The notes under the pieces are model-generated. The model worked only from the letters and a program-made list of their open reading frames with translations. It made no database searches and was not told the DNA's origin. A stretch of DNA of 41,301 bases from Bdellovibrio sp. (GTDB taxonomy: Bacteria; Bdellovibrionota; Bdellovibrionia; Bdellovibrionales; Bdellovibrionaceae), in contig JACMQO010000109.1 of the NCBI GenBank assembly GCA_014376935.1, forward strand, positions 1 through 41,301. Reading direction: 5' to 3'. This document shows positions 16,226-24,789 of this stretch, piece after piece (within the stretch, counting starts at the first letter, position 1; the number at the start of each line of letters is the position of its first letter). Position numbers and translations under genes: made by a program.

Positions 16226-16899
16226 ACCAAGGCCTCAGTTTTCATATGAACACTGTTTAAGGCTTGAAGGCTGATCGAACGGTCAAATAATTTTTCAATC
16301 GTGCGATCGTGACTGACAAATAAAACGGTCGTTTGATCTTCGCGGCAAAAGTGAAATAATAATTCTAAAAACTTTTCTCGATGATCATAATCTAAGGCCG
16401 AAGTCGGCTCGTCAGCTAAAATAACTTTCGGCTTTTTAAGTAAAGCACGCGCGGCCGCAACCCGTTGTTGCTGCCCGACCGAAAGATCGGTGACGGCCCG
16501 ATTTAAAAATGGTCTTAATCCCAATTCATTCACCAATTTATCAAACCGCGCTTGATCTAGTTCTTGATTTGAAAACATCAAAGGCAATAATAAGTTTTCT
16601 GTGACTGATAAGTACGGAATTAAATTAAAACTTTGAAAAATGTAACCGATATGGTCGGCACGAAATTGATCTAGTCCAGAAGATTTTTTTTGCGCAAATG
16701 ATTCGCCCAAAACTTTTAAATCACCAGACTGAACTTGTAAAACACCCGCGATTAATTCTAACAAAGTTGATTTACCCGAACCGCTAGGCCCGAATAAAAA
16801 AACGATTTCACCGGATTTGACTTCAAAATCTTTTAGATCAAGAACCGGCGTGGTGCCGTAAGAAAATTTTAAATTTTTAAACTCTAAGGCGTTTTGCAT
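16222..16899 (-). CDS. ABC transporter ATP-binding protein, LolD/MacB type
   Basis: This 225-residue cytoplasmic ATPase powers the MacB-like permease encoded next. Motifs are Walker A GPSGSGKST, Q-loop YIFQSFNLIPYLSVTENLLLPL (the LolD/MacB-type pattern), signature LSVGQQQRVAAARAL, Walker B VILADEPTSAL, D-loop SALD and the switch His in VLFVSHD. The ATG overlaps the upstream DUF3299 stop (TGATG), and its own stop overlaps the permease start, so the three are translationally coupled. Confidence 0.93.
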   Translation of the reverse strand: MQNALEFKNLKFSYGTTPVLDLKDFEVKSGEIVFLFGPSGSGKSTLLELIAGVLQVQSGDLKVLGESFAQKKSSGLDQFRADHIGYIFQSFNLIPYLSVTENLLLPLMFSNQELDQARFDKLVNELGLRPFLNRAVTDLSVGQQQRVAAARALLKKPKVILADEPTSALDYDHREKFLELLFHFCREDQTTVLFVSHDRTIEKLFDRSISLQALNSVHMKTEALV

Positions 16900-17348
16900 C
16901 AGTGATACGCTTCGACTTCATCGCCCGCTAGCTCAAAGCTGACTTCACCGTACTGCGATCTTTTAGTTGAAATTTTAAATTCTCCGTACACCCAAATTGG
17001 GGCGCCAACGGCTGCGTTGACACCTTTTTTCATTTTCACGTAAACCATTTGGTTCGGCGGCGGGGGTGGAACATGAATACACGCTTGCGGGCTGGGCACT
17101 AATAAAAATTCGGTCACCTTACGGTCGTTGTCTTCTAAAGGCACCATGAAGCCTGGAATTTTAATTTGCTTACCGTTTAATTCTTGCAGTTCGGTCGTGG
17201 CTTTGTTCGACATGTAATCCATCTGTCCTAACAGGCGCCAATCCACTTCGATCCCAGTGCCTCGCCCGGTGCTGGATAATAAGTAAACTCCGCCGCCAAG
17301 GGCTGCTGAAAAAACCAAAAGTGCTGCTAAAATCCATTTCATATTCAT
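16899..17348 (-). CDS. DUF3299-family exported protein
   Basis: The protein has about 149 residues. The track start at 17405 would run into hisS, so the start is placed at ATG 17348 ([20 protein letters not shown]), which gives a clean signal or anchor segment. The domain shows [60 protein letters not shown] and the closing [13 protein letters not shown], the DUF3299 pattern with a conserved Cys-Ile-His-Val-Pro-Pro-Pro-Pro motif. The Cys/His pair could bind metal. It is first in an overlapping operon with the ABC ATPase and permease, so it is likely the periplasmic partner of that transporter. No clear Shine-Dalgarno; only 28 bases separate it from the divergent hisS start. Confidence 0.85.
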   Translation of the reverse strand: MNMKWILAALLVFSAALGGGVYLLSSTGRGTGIEVDWRLLGQMDYMSNKATTELQELNGKQIKIPGFMVPLEDNDRKVTEFLLVPSPQACIHVPPPPPNQMVYVKMKKGVNAAVGAPIWVYGEFKISTKRSQYGEVSFELAGDEVEAYH

Positions 17349-17376
17349 AGCATTTAGGATAGGCTCGATTTCATCT

Positions 17377-18627
17377 ATGAGCAAATACCAAAGCGTGCGC
17401 GGCACACGCGACCTACTGCCGACTTTGAAAAAGACTTTTCGTGCTATTGATCAAACTGCCTATAATACGGCGCAAAAATATGGCTTTAGTGAAATTGAAA
17501 CGCCCATTTTTGAGTTCTCGGATGTGTTTCACCGTTCACTAGGCGAAACGTCAGACGCCGTTAGTAAAGAAACGTATACGTTTACAGATCGTGGCGGCGA
17601 CTCAATTACCCTACGTCCAGAGGGAACGGCCGGCGTGGTTCGCGCTTTTGTCAGTGAAGGTTTAGCGCAGCTGGTTCCGCTTAAACTTTACTACTACGGT
17701 CCTATGTTCAGGTACGAGCGTCCGCAAAAAGGCCGCTATCGCCAGTTCTCGCAACTGGGCGTCGAAATTCTTGGCCTAGAAACACCATTAGCTGACCTAG
17801 AATGTTTAGATGTCGCATGGAATATTTTAAAGAAATTGAATTTATCTGAGCGTTGTATTTTAGAAATCAACACTTTAGGTGATACCGAATCACGGGCCAA
17901 TTACCGTACTGCTTTGGTCGAATTTTTAACTCCGCTGAAAGACCAGTTGTCTGCTGATTCACAAGTGCGTTTAGAAAAAAATCCGATGCGCATTTTGGAT
18001 TCGAAAGATGAAAATGACAAAAAAATAATCTTGAACGCGCCCTTGATGGAGTCATTTTTAAACGAAAAATCGAAAGATTTCTTTAATAAAGTACTGCAAG
18101 GCCTAGACGCCTTGAAAATTCCGTACAAGAAAAATCCAAAATTAGTGCGTGGGTTAGATTATTACTGCCATACCGTTTTTGAATTTACGACAACAGAACT
18201 TGGCGCTCAGTCTGCTATTTTATCTGGTGGCCGCTACGATGGTTTGGTCGAAATGTTAGGTGGACCTAAAACTCCGGGTGTGGGTTGGGCTGCCGGCGTT
18301 GATCGCTTAGCTGATCTTTGCGAAACAACTTTAGTTCACGCCAAAGAAGAAACGGTCTTTGGATTTGCCGCCATCGGACCCAAAGCAGAACTTGAAGCGC
18401 TGAAGTTAACCAGCGCATTGATTGCAAAAAATAAAAAATGTCTTTCTTTTCCGACCGGAAATTTAAAAAAGAAATTAGAGAAAATTAGTAAATTAACCGC
18501 CGATGCGGAAACGGTTTACGCCATTTTAATTTTTGATCAAGATGATGGTTCGGTCGAGTTTAAAGTTAAGAATTTCAAAACAGGTGAAGAAAAATTAACT
18601 TCAGCTGTCGAAATTTTAACCTTGTAA
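17377..18627 (+). CDS. hisS: Histidine--tRNA ligase
   Basis: This 416-residue class II aminoacyl-tRNA synthetase charges tRNA-His. Seen are the N-terminus [12 protein letters not shown], motif 1 region ([12 protein letters not shown]), [15 protein letters not shown], motif 2 [24 protein letters not shown], the histidine-binding [15 protein letters not shown], and motif 3 [28 protein letters not shown]. The C-terminal anticodon-binding domain is present but divergent. The start matches family N-termini, though no strong Shine-Dalgarno is seen. Its promoter must lie within the 28-base gap or inside the divergent DUF3299 gene. Confidence 0.95.
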   Translation: MSKYQSVRGTRDLLPTLKKTFRAIDQTAYNTAQKYGFSEIETPIFEFSDVFHRSLGETSDAVSKETYTFTDRGGDSITLRPEGTAGVVRAFVSEGLAQLVPLKLYYYGPMFRYERPQKGRYRQFSQLGVEILGLETPLADLECLDVAWNILKKLNLSERCILEINTLGDTESRANYRTALVEFLTPLKDQLSADSQVRLEKNPMRILDSKDENDKKIILNAPLMESFLNEKSKDFFNKVLQGLDALKIPYKKNPKLVRGLDYYCHTVFEFTTTELGAQSAILSGGRYDGLVEMLGGPKTPGVGWAAGVDRLADLCETTLVHAKEETVFGFAAIGPKAELEALKLTSALIAKNKKCLSFPTGNLKKKLEKISKLTADAETVYAILIFDQDDGSVEFKVKNFKTGEEKLTSAVEILTL

Positions 18628-18652
18628 AAGAGATTTGTTCAAAGTTCATGAA

Positions 18653-18675
18653 CGACCGAACACTCTATTCGGTCG
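18653..18675 (+). repeat. Inverted repeat downstream of hisS
   Basis: CGACCGAA and TTCGGTCG form an 8-bp perfect stem with a 7-base loop, 25 bases past the hisS stop. The T run (ATTTTT) begins about 9 bases after the stem, so termination would be weak; CGACGCT occurs twice just downstream. Confidence 0.5.
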
Positions 18676-18753
18676 ACGCTCATTTTTCTATCGACGCTTT
18701 TTCCTAAAGTAAGCTACTCCTTTAAAAAACAATAAAACACTAAAGGAGTTTTT

Positions 18754-19737
18754 ATGAATAGATTTTATTCTTCAGTCGCGCTTGCCGGCGCCATCGCTTT
18801 ATCGGCCTGTTCGGCAAAAATCACCGATGATGCTAAAGATAAACAAATCAAAGAAGAAGCTGCAAAATGGCCCGCTTTCAGCGATCAGTCTTTGGCTGGT
18901 AAGATTTTTGGTAAAAGTTGGTCAGCCGCTTCTGCCGTGGCTCGCGTTAGTTCTTTAGATTCAAGCAATATCATTATTAGCCTTTATGCGGAATCAGTCG
19001 CGAACTCTTGCAGTGTTTCAGCTTACTCGTCAAAACCTTACGCGACCGTTAGCATTCCCGCAGCTTATACAGTCACTGAATACCGCGTTGATCTTTACGA
19101 CACGACTGCGGGTTACAAAAATGCTTTAGCTTTTAACGAAACAACGATTTTAGGTGCAAACACTTACGTGGCCGATCGCTCTAGAGTTTCTGTCGCGTCG
19201 ATTGATGAAACTGGTTTTCAAGCCTACATTTGGGCGACAACTTCACAAAGTATTTCTGCCGAAAATGTTTCTGAAATCAATGGTCAAATTCACGTAAGCG
19301 ATTGCCGCAAAGCCGTGGCATTTTCAGAGTGGACATCTTTAACGGGCAACTATCAATTGCAAACCTTTGATGGCGCGACTCAAGATATGCGACCGATTAC
19401 TTTGCAAGAAGACACGCAATCAAAATTCTACGACAATGCGTCTTCATCGTATATCGATGCGATGCCATTTCCACTTTATTATTCGGCTTATAATCAATAT
19501 AATTTTGGCCCCATGGAAGGCTTAGGCGTTTCAAAAGTCTCAACAACGGCAACCAGCAAAATTTTGCAATACTCTTATAACGGACCGATCAACTACAGCA
19601 ATAAAGACATCACATTGATTTTAGATATGACAGTCACAAAACAAGCCCAATACCTTTACGTCGAATACACTTTAGAGGTACCAGGATTGGTCACTAAAAC
19701 TTCACACAAATTTACTTTGGTTAAGTCGCAATATTAA
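18754..19737 (+). CDS. Lipoprotein of unknown function
   Basis: The protein has 327 residues. MNRFYSSVALAGAIALSAC is a signal peptide with a canonical lipobox (LSAC, Cys at residue 19). The mature chain is beta-rich with many Ser, Thr and Tyr and one pair of cysteines (NSCSVSAY and SDCRKAV), consistent with a periplasmic or surface beta-sandwich. A near-perfect AAAGGAG ribosome-binding site precedes the ATG by about 6 bases, suggesting good expression. No family is recognised. It lies alone between hisS and the convergent heme locus. Confidence 0.82.
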   Translation: MNRFYSSVALAGAIALSACSAKITDDAKDKQIKEEAAKWPAFSDQSLAGKIFGKSWSAASAVARVSSLDSSNIIISLYAESVANSCSVSAYSSKPYATVSIPAAYTVTEYRVDLYDTTAGYKNALAFNETTILGANTYVADRSRVSVASIDETGFQAYIWATTSQSISAENVSEINGQIHVSDCRKAVAFSEWTSLTGNYQLQTFDGATQDMRPITLQEDTQSKFYDNASSSYIDAMPFPLYYSAYNQYNFGPMEGLGVSKVSTTATSKILQYSYNGPINYSNKDITLILDMTVTKQAQYLYVEYTLEVPGLVTKTSHKFTLVKSQY

Positions 19738-19800
19738 TTCAAATTTGTTTTAGGTACTGACTTAAAACTAAGGTCAGATTAATTAATGCGACTCGATCAC

Positions 19801-19844
19801 CCCTTGGCAACTTGTTTACTTATATGTATCCAAGTTACCGAGGG
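19801..19844. repeat. Long imperfect hairpin between convergent genes
   Basis: CCCTTGGCAACTTG pairs with CAAGTTACCGAGGG: 14 positions with one mismatch and one G-T wobble, around a 16-base AT-rich loop. It lies between the lipoprotein stop (19737) and the PAS-like gene stop (19851). No T tract follows on either strand, so it may be a processed 3' end or RNA-stabilising hairpin rather than a standard terminator. Confidence 0.6.
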
Positions 19845-19850
19845 ACCCCT

Positions 19851-20159
19851 TCAATGCGTCACTTCAACTAATAAATAATCTGAATTCACCAGATCCGATG
19901 CAATCAGATGAATGTCCATTTTTTTTGATTTTAATAAAATTCGTTCGACAGGTTTAAAGTTTTCTTTTTTAAACAGGAATTCTTTTAAGTTAGTTTCGGC
20001 TTCAACCAAACTTAAGTGCGCCACCCTTAGAAGCTTTCGGCCCGCTTCGTTCATCTTTACAATTTTTCCAACTTTACTGATCAAAAAAATAGGCTCGTGT
20101 AATTTTTCGTAAAATTGAAACCCGTATTCGCCTAGACAATCACCGATACTGTATCTCAT
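19851..20159 (-). CDS. Small PAS-like protein
   Basis: This 102-residue soluble protein contains the stretch EKLHEPIFLISKVGKIVKMNEAGRKLLRVAHLSLVEAETNLKEFL, which follows the start of a PAS domain (D/E-P-I-F-L-I-x-x-x-G-x-I-x-x-x-N-x-A). The remainder (ERILLKSKKMDIHLIASDLVNSDYLLVEV) could be the PAS beta-strands. It carries no kinase, HTH or GGDEF domain. AAAGGA lies about 10 bases before the ATG. It is 64 bases downstream of hemH on the same strand, so it may be the last gene of the heme operon. A role in sensing or in protein binding is possible; the PAS assignment is by eye. Confidence 0.7.
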   Translation of the reverse strand: MRYSIGDCLGEYGFQFYEKLHEPIFLISKVGKIVKMNEAGRKLLRVAHLSLVEAETNLKEFLFKKENFKPVERILLKSKKMDIHLIASDLVNSDYLLVEVTH

Positions 20160-20223
20160 ACAACTTTTTCCTTTATAGACTGATCATAAAGCGTTGTACG
20201 TAAAGAAGATGTAAAAATGGGTT

Positions 20224-21162
20224 TTACGGGCGTCCTTCGGTCAGGATACCTTCAATAAGTAAGTCGTGGTCGTTTAAGCACGGAATCAGTTCAAAACTTT
20301 CGCCGCCGGCATGTATGAAATTTTCGTTTAATTCCATACCAATTTCTTCGATCGTTTCTAAACAGTCAGCCACGAACGATGGGCACGCCACGGCCAAATG
20401 CTTAATACCCTTGGCCGCTAAAGCTTGCATCGTATCTTCGGTTGAAGGGCTAAGCCATTTTTTTAAACCGACCCGGCTTTGAAATGCGCTAGAAATTTGG
20501 TCGTCCTTTAATCCCAATTCATTTTGAATCATCTTAGACGTTTCTAAACATTGTTTTTGATACGAGATTCCGGCGTGCACCTCTTGGCTGATCGGAAGTC
20601 CGTGATAAGAAAGTAATAAATGTTGTTTGGGTTGAAGGCGATCCTTAATAATTTGGCTTTGCGCCTTATTGTACCAAGCTTTGTCGTAAAACGGTTCGAT
20701 AATGCTAATTTTTCGCTGGGCATTTTTATTTAGTTGCTCAAGACGTTCAACGCTGCTGTAAACCGTTGCCTGGGCGTAATGCGGATAAAGCGGCATAAAA
20801 TAAATACGATCGTTGGGATCAGATGTTGTGATTTGATCTAAGGCCTGCTGCATCGAAGGCGTACTGTAGCGCATACCCACGATGACTTTCCAGTCGTGAC
20901 CTAACAAGTCTTGTAATTTCTTTTGTAACTTAATGGTATTCACCATCAGTGGTGAACCACCTTCGGTCCATACGCTTTCGTATTTTTTTGCTGACTTAGC
21001 ACTGCGCAAAGGAACGATCCCCACTTTGACGATCAAGTCACGTAATGGCCTACGGATCGGAATAACATTGGCGTCCATTAAAAATTCGGCCAAATATTTT
21101 CCCACGCTTTTCGGTGAATATGTTTCTGGAGTCCCAAGTTGATTTAAGATTAAATAATTCAT
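20224..21162 (-). CDS. hemH: Ferrochelatase
   Basis: The enzyme inserts ferrous iron into protoporphyrin IX, the last step of heme synthesis, at the cytoplasmic face of the inner membrane. The protein has 312 residues. Marks are NYLILNQLGTPE, VWTEGGSPL, GMRYSTPSM, FMPLYPHYAQAT, the active-site LLLSYHGLP (metal-binding His), SRVGLKKWLSPSTEDTM and VACPSFVADCLETIEEI. No C-terminal extension or Fe-S cysteine cluster is present. The ATG overlaps the hemY stop by 4 bases, so it is translationally coupled as the last enzyme gene of the heme operon. Confidence 0.95.
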   Translation of the reverse strand: MNYLILNQLGTPETYSPKSVGKYLAEFLMDANVIPIRRPLRDLIVKVGIVPLRSAKSAKKYESVWTEGGSPLMVNTIKLQKKLQDLLGHDWKVIVGMRYSTPSMQQALDQITTSDPNDRIYFMPLYPHYAQATVYSSVERLEQLNKNAQRKISIIEPFYDKAWYNKAQSQIIKDRLQPKQHLLLSYHGLPISQEVHAGISYQKQCLETSKMIQNELGLKDDQISSAFQSRVGLKKWLSPSTEDTMQALAAKGIKHLAVACPSFVADCLETIEEIGMELNENFIHAGGESFELIPCLNDHDLLIEGILTEGRP

Positions 21163-22403
21163 GCAATATCCTTTTTAATTCGTTCGGTCAGTCTTAAGTT
21201 GTAATCTAATATCTTAGCTAGGCCGACACCGCCTAAGTAGTTTCCGGTTAAGTACAAAGGCTGCGCGCTTTCTTTTAAGCGAGCGCCATTTTTAAAAACT
21301 TCAAATAAATTTTTTGCTTCAGATCTAGTAAATGAGTCAGACAGAAGAAAGTCTCTTAATTCTAAACCATAAAGTGGTAGGGCTTTTTGGTATTTCGTGA
21401 TTTTAAAGAATTGCGGTTTTTCTTCTGAACCTAACATTTTTTTTCTATCGGCCAGAATCAAATCTAAAATGTTTTCGTTTTTATTTAATATCCAAGTTTC
21501 GCTTTCTAAATGCCCACGATTTGGAAAAATATCGGTATTAAACAACACGCCCAAAGAATTAAAATTTTCTTTAGCCGGAAATAAGCAACCGAATCCTTGA
21601 ATGGATTTTAACTGCCTAAAGCCTAAAGTCGCCGTTACTAAAGGTAAGGTCGGAACTTTTACTAAAGTCTGCGCCGCTAAAGGGGCTTTGGCTGCCAATA
21701 TTTCAACGGCTTTATCGATCGAAGTCGCAATCACAACAGCCGAGAAATCTTTTTCGTTTAGAATTGTCGAAGTCGATAAATGAAATTGAACATTTTTTTC
21801 TTTTAAATATTTTTGCAACGGATCTATTAAACTTCGCATACCTGCTTCAGGAGTAATACTACCTTTTAATTTTCCTTTAGCGGGACGTAAGGCTTTATTA
21901 AACACGCCGCCCATGACTAATTCGGCCGAAAGCTGATCGCTACTTTGACCGTAAATACCTTGAAACCCCGGAGAGACTAAATAATCGTTAAAGTCTGAAC
22001 TCAGACACCGCGTGGCCCATTCTGAAACCATTTCATTTTTTTTAGGCGCGATCTTTTTTGTGATCATGAAGATCACGGCCTTAACCAGCGTCATGGCCGC
22101 TTTCAATTTAGGAATCGGAAACGTAACAGGCTTGTTTTTAAAAATATACCGTTTTTTAGAGCGATAGCCGGCTTCAACAATTTTAACATTTAAATCGGAA
22201 AAAAGATTTTCAACCGATCGACTTGCTAATAAGGCATTGGCTGCTTTTTCAACGGGAATAATTTCTTGATCTGTTCCTAATAAACCGCCGCAATGATCAG
22301 CGGATTCGAATACATCAACTTGAAAGCCTTGCTTGGTTAAAGCCCAAGCTAAGGTCAGTCCTGAAAATCCGGCTCCAATGATGGCGACTTTTTTGTTTGT
22401 CAT
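21159..22403 (-). CDS. hemY: Protoporphyrinogen oxidase (HemY type)
   Basis: This 414-residue FAD flavoprotein of the amine-oxidase fold oxidises protoporphyrinogen IX to protoporphyrin IX with oxygen. The dinucleotide-binding N-terminus VAIIGAGFSGLTLAWALTKQGFQVDVFESADHCGG is clear. VEKAANALLASRSVENLF corresponds to the family substrate loop, and the C-terminal LTGNYLGGVGLAKILDYNLRLTERI contains the second FAD-contacting motif (usually GVGIxDC). It is somewhat shorter than the usual 450-470 residues. HemG-type flavodoxin and HemJ are excluded by sequence. Overlaps of 4 bases with both hemN and hemH make the assignment by context very strong. The residual alternative is coproporphyrinogen oxidation, less likely beside hemN. 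Confidence 0.9.
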   Translation of the reverse strand: MTNKKVAIIGAGFSGLTLAWALTKQGFQVDVFESADHCGGLLGTDQEIIPVEKAANALLASRSVENLFSDLNVKIVEAGYRSKKRYIFKNKPVTFPIPKLKAAMTLVKAVIFMITKKIAPKKNEMVSEWATRCLSSDFNDYLVSPGFQGIYGQSSDQLSAELVMGGVFNKALRPAKGKLKGSITPEAGMRSLIDPLQKYLKEKNVQFHLSTSTILNEKDFSAVVIATSIDKAVEILAAKAPLAAQTLVKVPTLPLVTATLGFRQLKSIQGFGCLFPAKENFNSLGVLFNTDIFPNRGHLESETWILNKNENILDLILADRKKMLGSEEKPQFFKITKYQKALPLYGLELRDFLLSDSFTRSEAKNLFEVFKNGARLKESAQPLYLTGNYLGGVGLAKILDYNLRLTERIKKDIA

Positions 22404-23740
22404 AGCGATTTCGAAAAAACCTGCGTTTGTGGTTTTAATAATTTCAATCTTTCATCAAAGAACAAGCAGGCATTACGTAAAAATGGCTTTCCCGCTTCAG
22501 TTAATTGTAAAGAGTCACCTTGAATCGAAACCAGTTGGTCGGCGATCATTTCTTTTAAAAAATCGGCTGCTAACGGAACCTGTTCGGGATTTAATCGCAC
22601 TTGGCCCGTTGTCATAAATTCTAAAATTTGCTGACGACGTTCTTGATCTTCTTTGGTCAATACATGCCCACGGTGGGTCGCGATTTCGCCCGCTTCGACT
22701 TGTTGTTGGTAAGTCGCAAAAACTTTTTCGTTTTGGTGAAAGCTATTTGGCGTTTCGCTAATGCTACTAACGCCTAAACCCAAAAGTACATCAGTTCTTT
22801 GATCGGTATAACCCATGAAATTACGATGTAAAGTTTTATCATTTAAGGCCACGCTCAATGAATCTGTCGGTAACGCAAAATGATCCATGCCTACCTCAAC
22901 GTAACCTGCCGCTAATAAATCTGTGCGGCATAGTTCATAAAGATCACGTTTGGCTTTTCCGGTTGGCAGATCTTCGTCTTTAAATAGACGCTGCGCCGGT
23001 TTAATCCAAGGCACTAAAGCAAAGCTGTACAAAGCAATGCGATCTGGACGTAGTTCGATTGTTTTTTGAACGGTCTCTTTCATCGTGGCTAAGGTTTGCT
23101 TAGCCAAGCCATAAATCAAATCAAAATTGACCGAGCGAAACCCTAAAGATCTGGCCTCATCCGTAATTTTTTTAGTGATATCAAAAGGCTGAATACGGTT
23201 AACTAAACGCTGCACTTCATGCGTAAAATCTTGAACACCAAGACTAACGCGGTCAAAGCCCAATGACTTAAGCATTTTTAATTGTTCATAGTTTGTGCGG
23301 CGGGGATCCACTTCGATCGATCCTTCGAAGTTAGGCGCTAAGTTTAACTGCGATAAAATCGGCTTCAGCATGGCTTCTAACGATGAAGCGGAAAGAAATG
23401 TCGGCGTACCGCCACCAATATGCAAATGTCTTAGTGGTCGTTCTTTTAATTCAGGAACCGCCGTTAAATAAGTTTGCCACTCTTTCAAAATTAAATTCAC
23501 GTAGGGATCTTCACGCTGATGATCTTTTGTGATAATAGTATTGCAACCACAGAATGTACAAAGCGTTTCACAGTACGGAACGTGCATATACAGCGACCAC
23601 GCGCTGTCTTGATTTGTTAAAGCTAGTTTTAAATGTTCGACCCACATCGTTTTTGCCGGGGGCGTTTCCCAATAAGGAACCGTCGGGTATGACGTATACC
23701 GCGGAGCCGGAATATCATATTTCGCAAATAGGTTACTCAC
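22400..23740 (-). CDS. hemN: Oxygen-independent coproporphyrinogen III oxidase
   Basis: This 446-residue radical-SAM enzyme decarboxylates coproporphyrinogen III to protoporphyrinogen IX without oxygen. The 4Fe-4S cluster motif is in YMHVPYCETLCTFCGCNTII (CxxxCxxC followed by GCN, as in genuine HemN rather than HemW). Others are RYTSYPTVPYW at the N-terminus, HIGGGTPTFL, VDPRRTNYEQLKML, SLGVQDF, NFDLIYGLAKQT and LHRNFMGYTDQRTDVLLGLGVSSIS. The start is GTG 23740, whose first base is the last base of the hemE stop region (TAGTG), so the two are coupled. The length and the C-terminal HemN domain are typical. Confidence 0.95.
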   Translation of the reverse strand: MSNLFAKYDIPAPRYTSYPTVPYWETPPAKTMWVEHLKLALTNQDSAWSLYMHVPYCETLCTFCGCNTIITKDHQREDPYVNLILKEWQTYLTAVPELKERPLRHLHIGGGTPTFLSASSLEAMLKPILSQLNLAPNFEGSIEVDPRRTNYEQLKMLKSLGFDRVSLGVQDFTHEVQRLVNRIQPFDITKKITDEARSLGFRSVNFDLIYGLAKQTLATMKETVQKTIELRPDRIALYSFALVPWIKPAQRLFKDEDLPTGKAKRDLYELCRTDLLAAGYVEVGMDHFALPTDSLSVALNDKTLHRNFMGYTDQRTDVLLGLGVSSISETPNSFHQNEKVFATYQQQVEAGEIATHRGHVLTKEDQERRQQILEFMTTGQVRLNPEQVPLAADFLKEMIADQLVSIQGDSLQLTEAGKPFLRNACLFFDERLKLLKPQTQVFSKSL

Positions 23741-24762
23741 TAGAATGAACTCCTTACGATTTCAACGAAACGCTTTACGTTTTGTTCAGGCGTTTTTGGT
23801 AAAACGCCGTGACCAAGTCCAGAAACCCAACCTTTTCTTTCGGCAACAGTTAGATCTTGAAATGGCTTTAAATAATTATGTAACGCTTTTTCAAAGTCAG
23901 CGGGCTGCAAATGAAGTAACGACTGATCGAAGTTTCCTTGTACAAAACCGCGCGTATTTTTCTTTAAAACTTCTGGTAAATTGAAACGGTGATCAAGACC
24001 ACGCCCCAACCACGGAATATCTGTAAAAGTTTTTGAAGCGTAGTGATCAGCCGTTGTGCCTTTTGAATAATAACCTAATTTATTCGGATACGCGGCCGCC
24101 AATTTGGCAAGTTCAGGTAAGACGTATTTTGTGTACAACTGCGGTGATAACTCGCCAGCTGCGGTGTCGAAGATCATAACGACGTCAGCGCCGCCTTCGA
24201 ATTGCAAACGAATATTTTCGATTAAAAACGGCGTCATCATTTCGACAAACTTCGGCCATAGATCCATCAGAGCCGTTTTCGTTTTGATTAATGAACCGGT
24301 GTGCGTACCTTCAACAGCGTAAACAAATAAGGTCCATGCGCCACCCACAAAGCCGATCAAACCCTTTTCTTTCGGTAAACGCTGTCTAGTTAATTGCATC
24401 GCTTTTTTTTGAAATTCCATTTCTGGAAGTGCATCTTGCCACGGTTTCAATTGTGAAATATTTTCGGTCGTTAAATGAAAACCTAAACGCGGGCCATGAT
24501 CAGTGTATTCTAAACCCTGACCTAAAGCTTTGAACGGAAACAATAAATCGCTAAATAAGATGGCCGCATCAAAATCAAAATCTTGAATGGGGCCCATCGC
24601 GACTTCGGCCGCTAATTCAGGAACTAAACACAAATCCATAAACGAATGCTTTGCGCGTAAAGCTTGATAATGAGCATGGTATCGACCTGCTTGGCGCATC
24701 ATCCAAATCGGCGGAGTTTGAACCGCTTCACCCGCTAATGTTTGTAAAAATAAATTTTTCAT
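23740..24762 (-). CDS. hemE: Uroporphyrinogen decarboxylase
   Basis: This 340-residue cytoplasmic enzyme removes four carboxyl groups from uroporphyrinogen III to give coproporphyrinogen III, without cofactor. The signatures PIWMMRQAGRYHAHYQALR (with the conserved Arg pair), FDAAILFSDLLFPFKALG, GPRLGF, GLIGFVGGAWTLFVYAVEG, MIFDTAAGELSP and GYYSKGTT are visible. The essential Asp is in LFSD. The stop overlaps hemN's GTG by 1 base. It is 27 bases downstream of the response regulator gene, in the same orientation. Confidence 0.95.
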   Translation of the reverse strand: MKNLFLQTLAGEAVQTPPIWMMRQAGRYHAHYQALRAKHSFMDLCLVPELAAEVAMGPIQDFDFDAAILFSDLLFPFKALGQGLEYTDHGPRLGFHLTTENISQLKPWQDALPEMEFQKKAMQLTRQRLPKEKGLIGFVGGAWTLFVYAVEGTHTGSLIKTKTALMDLWPKFVEMMTPFLIENIRLQFEGGADVVMIFDTAAGELSPQLYTKYVLPELAKLAAAYPNKLGYYSKGTTADHYASKTFTDIPWLGRGLDHRFNLPEVLKKNTRGFVQGNFDQSLLHLQPADFEKALHNYLKPFQDLTVAERKGWVSGLGHGVLPKTPEQNVKRFVEIVRSSF

Positions 24763-24789
24763 AAAGATCCTTTTCTGAGCTGACTTAAA

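Noticed and set aside
16899-17405. Longer DUF3299 start (MPRTLWYLL...)
   Set aside because: It would overlap the hisS start on the opposite strand, and the signal segment starts at [10 protein letters not shown].
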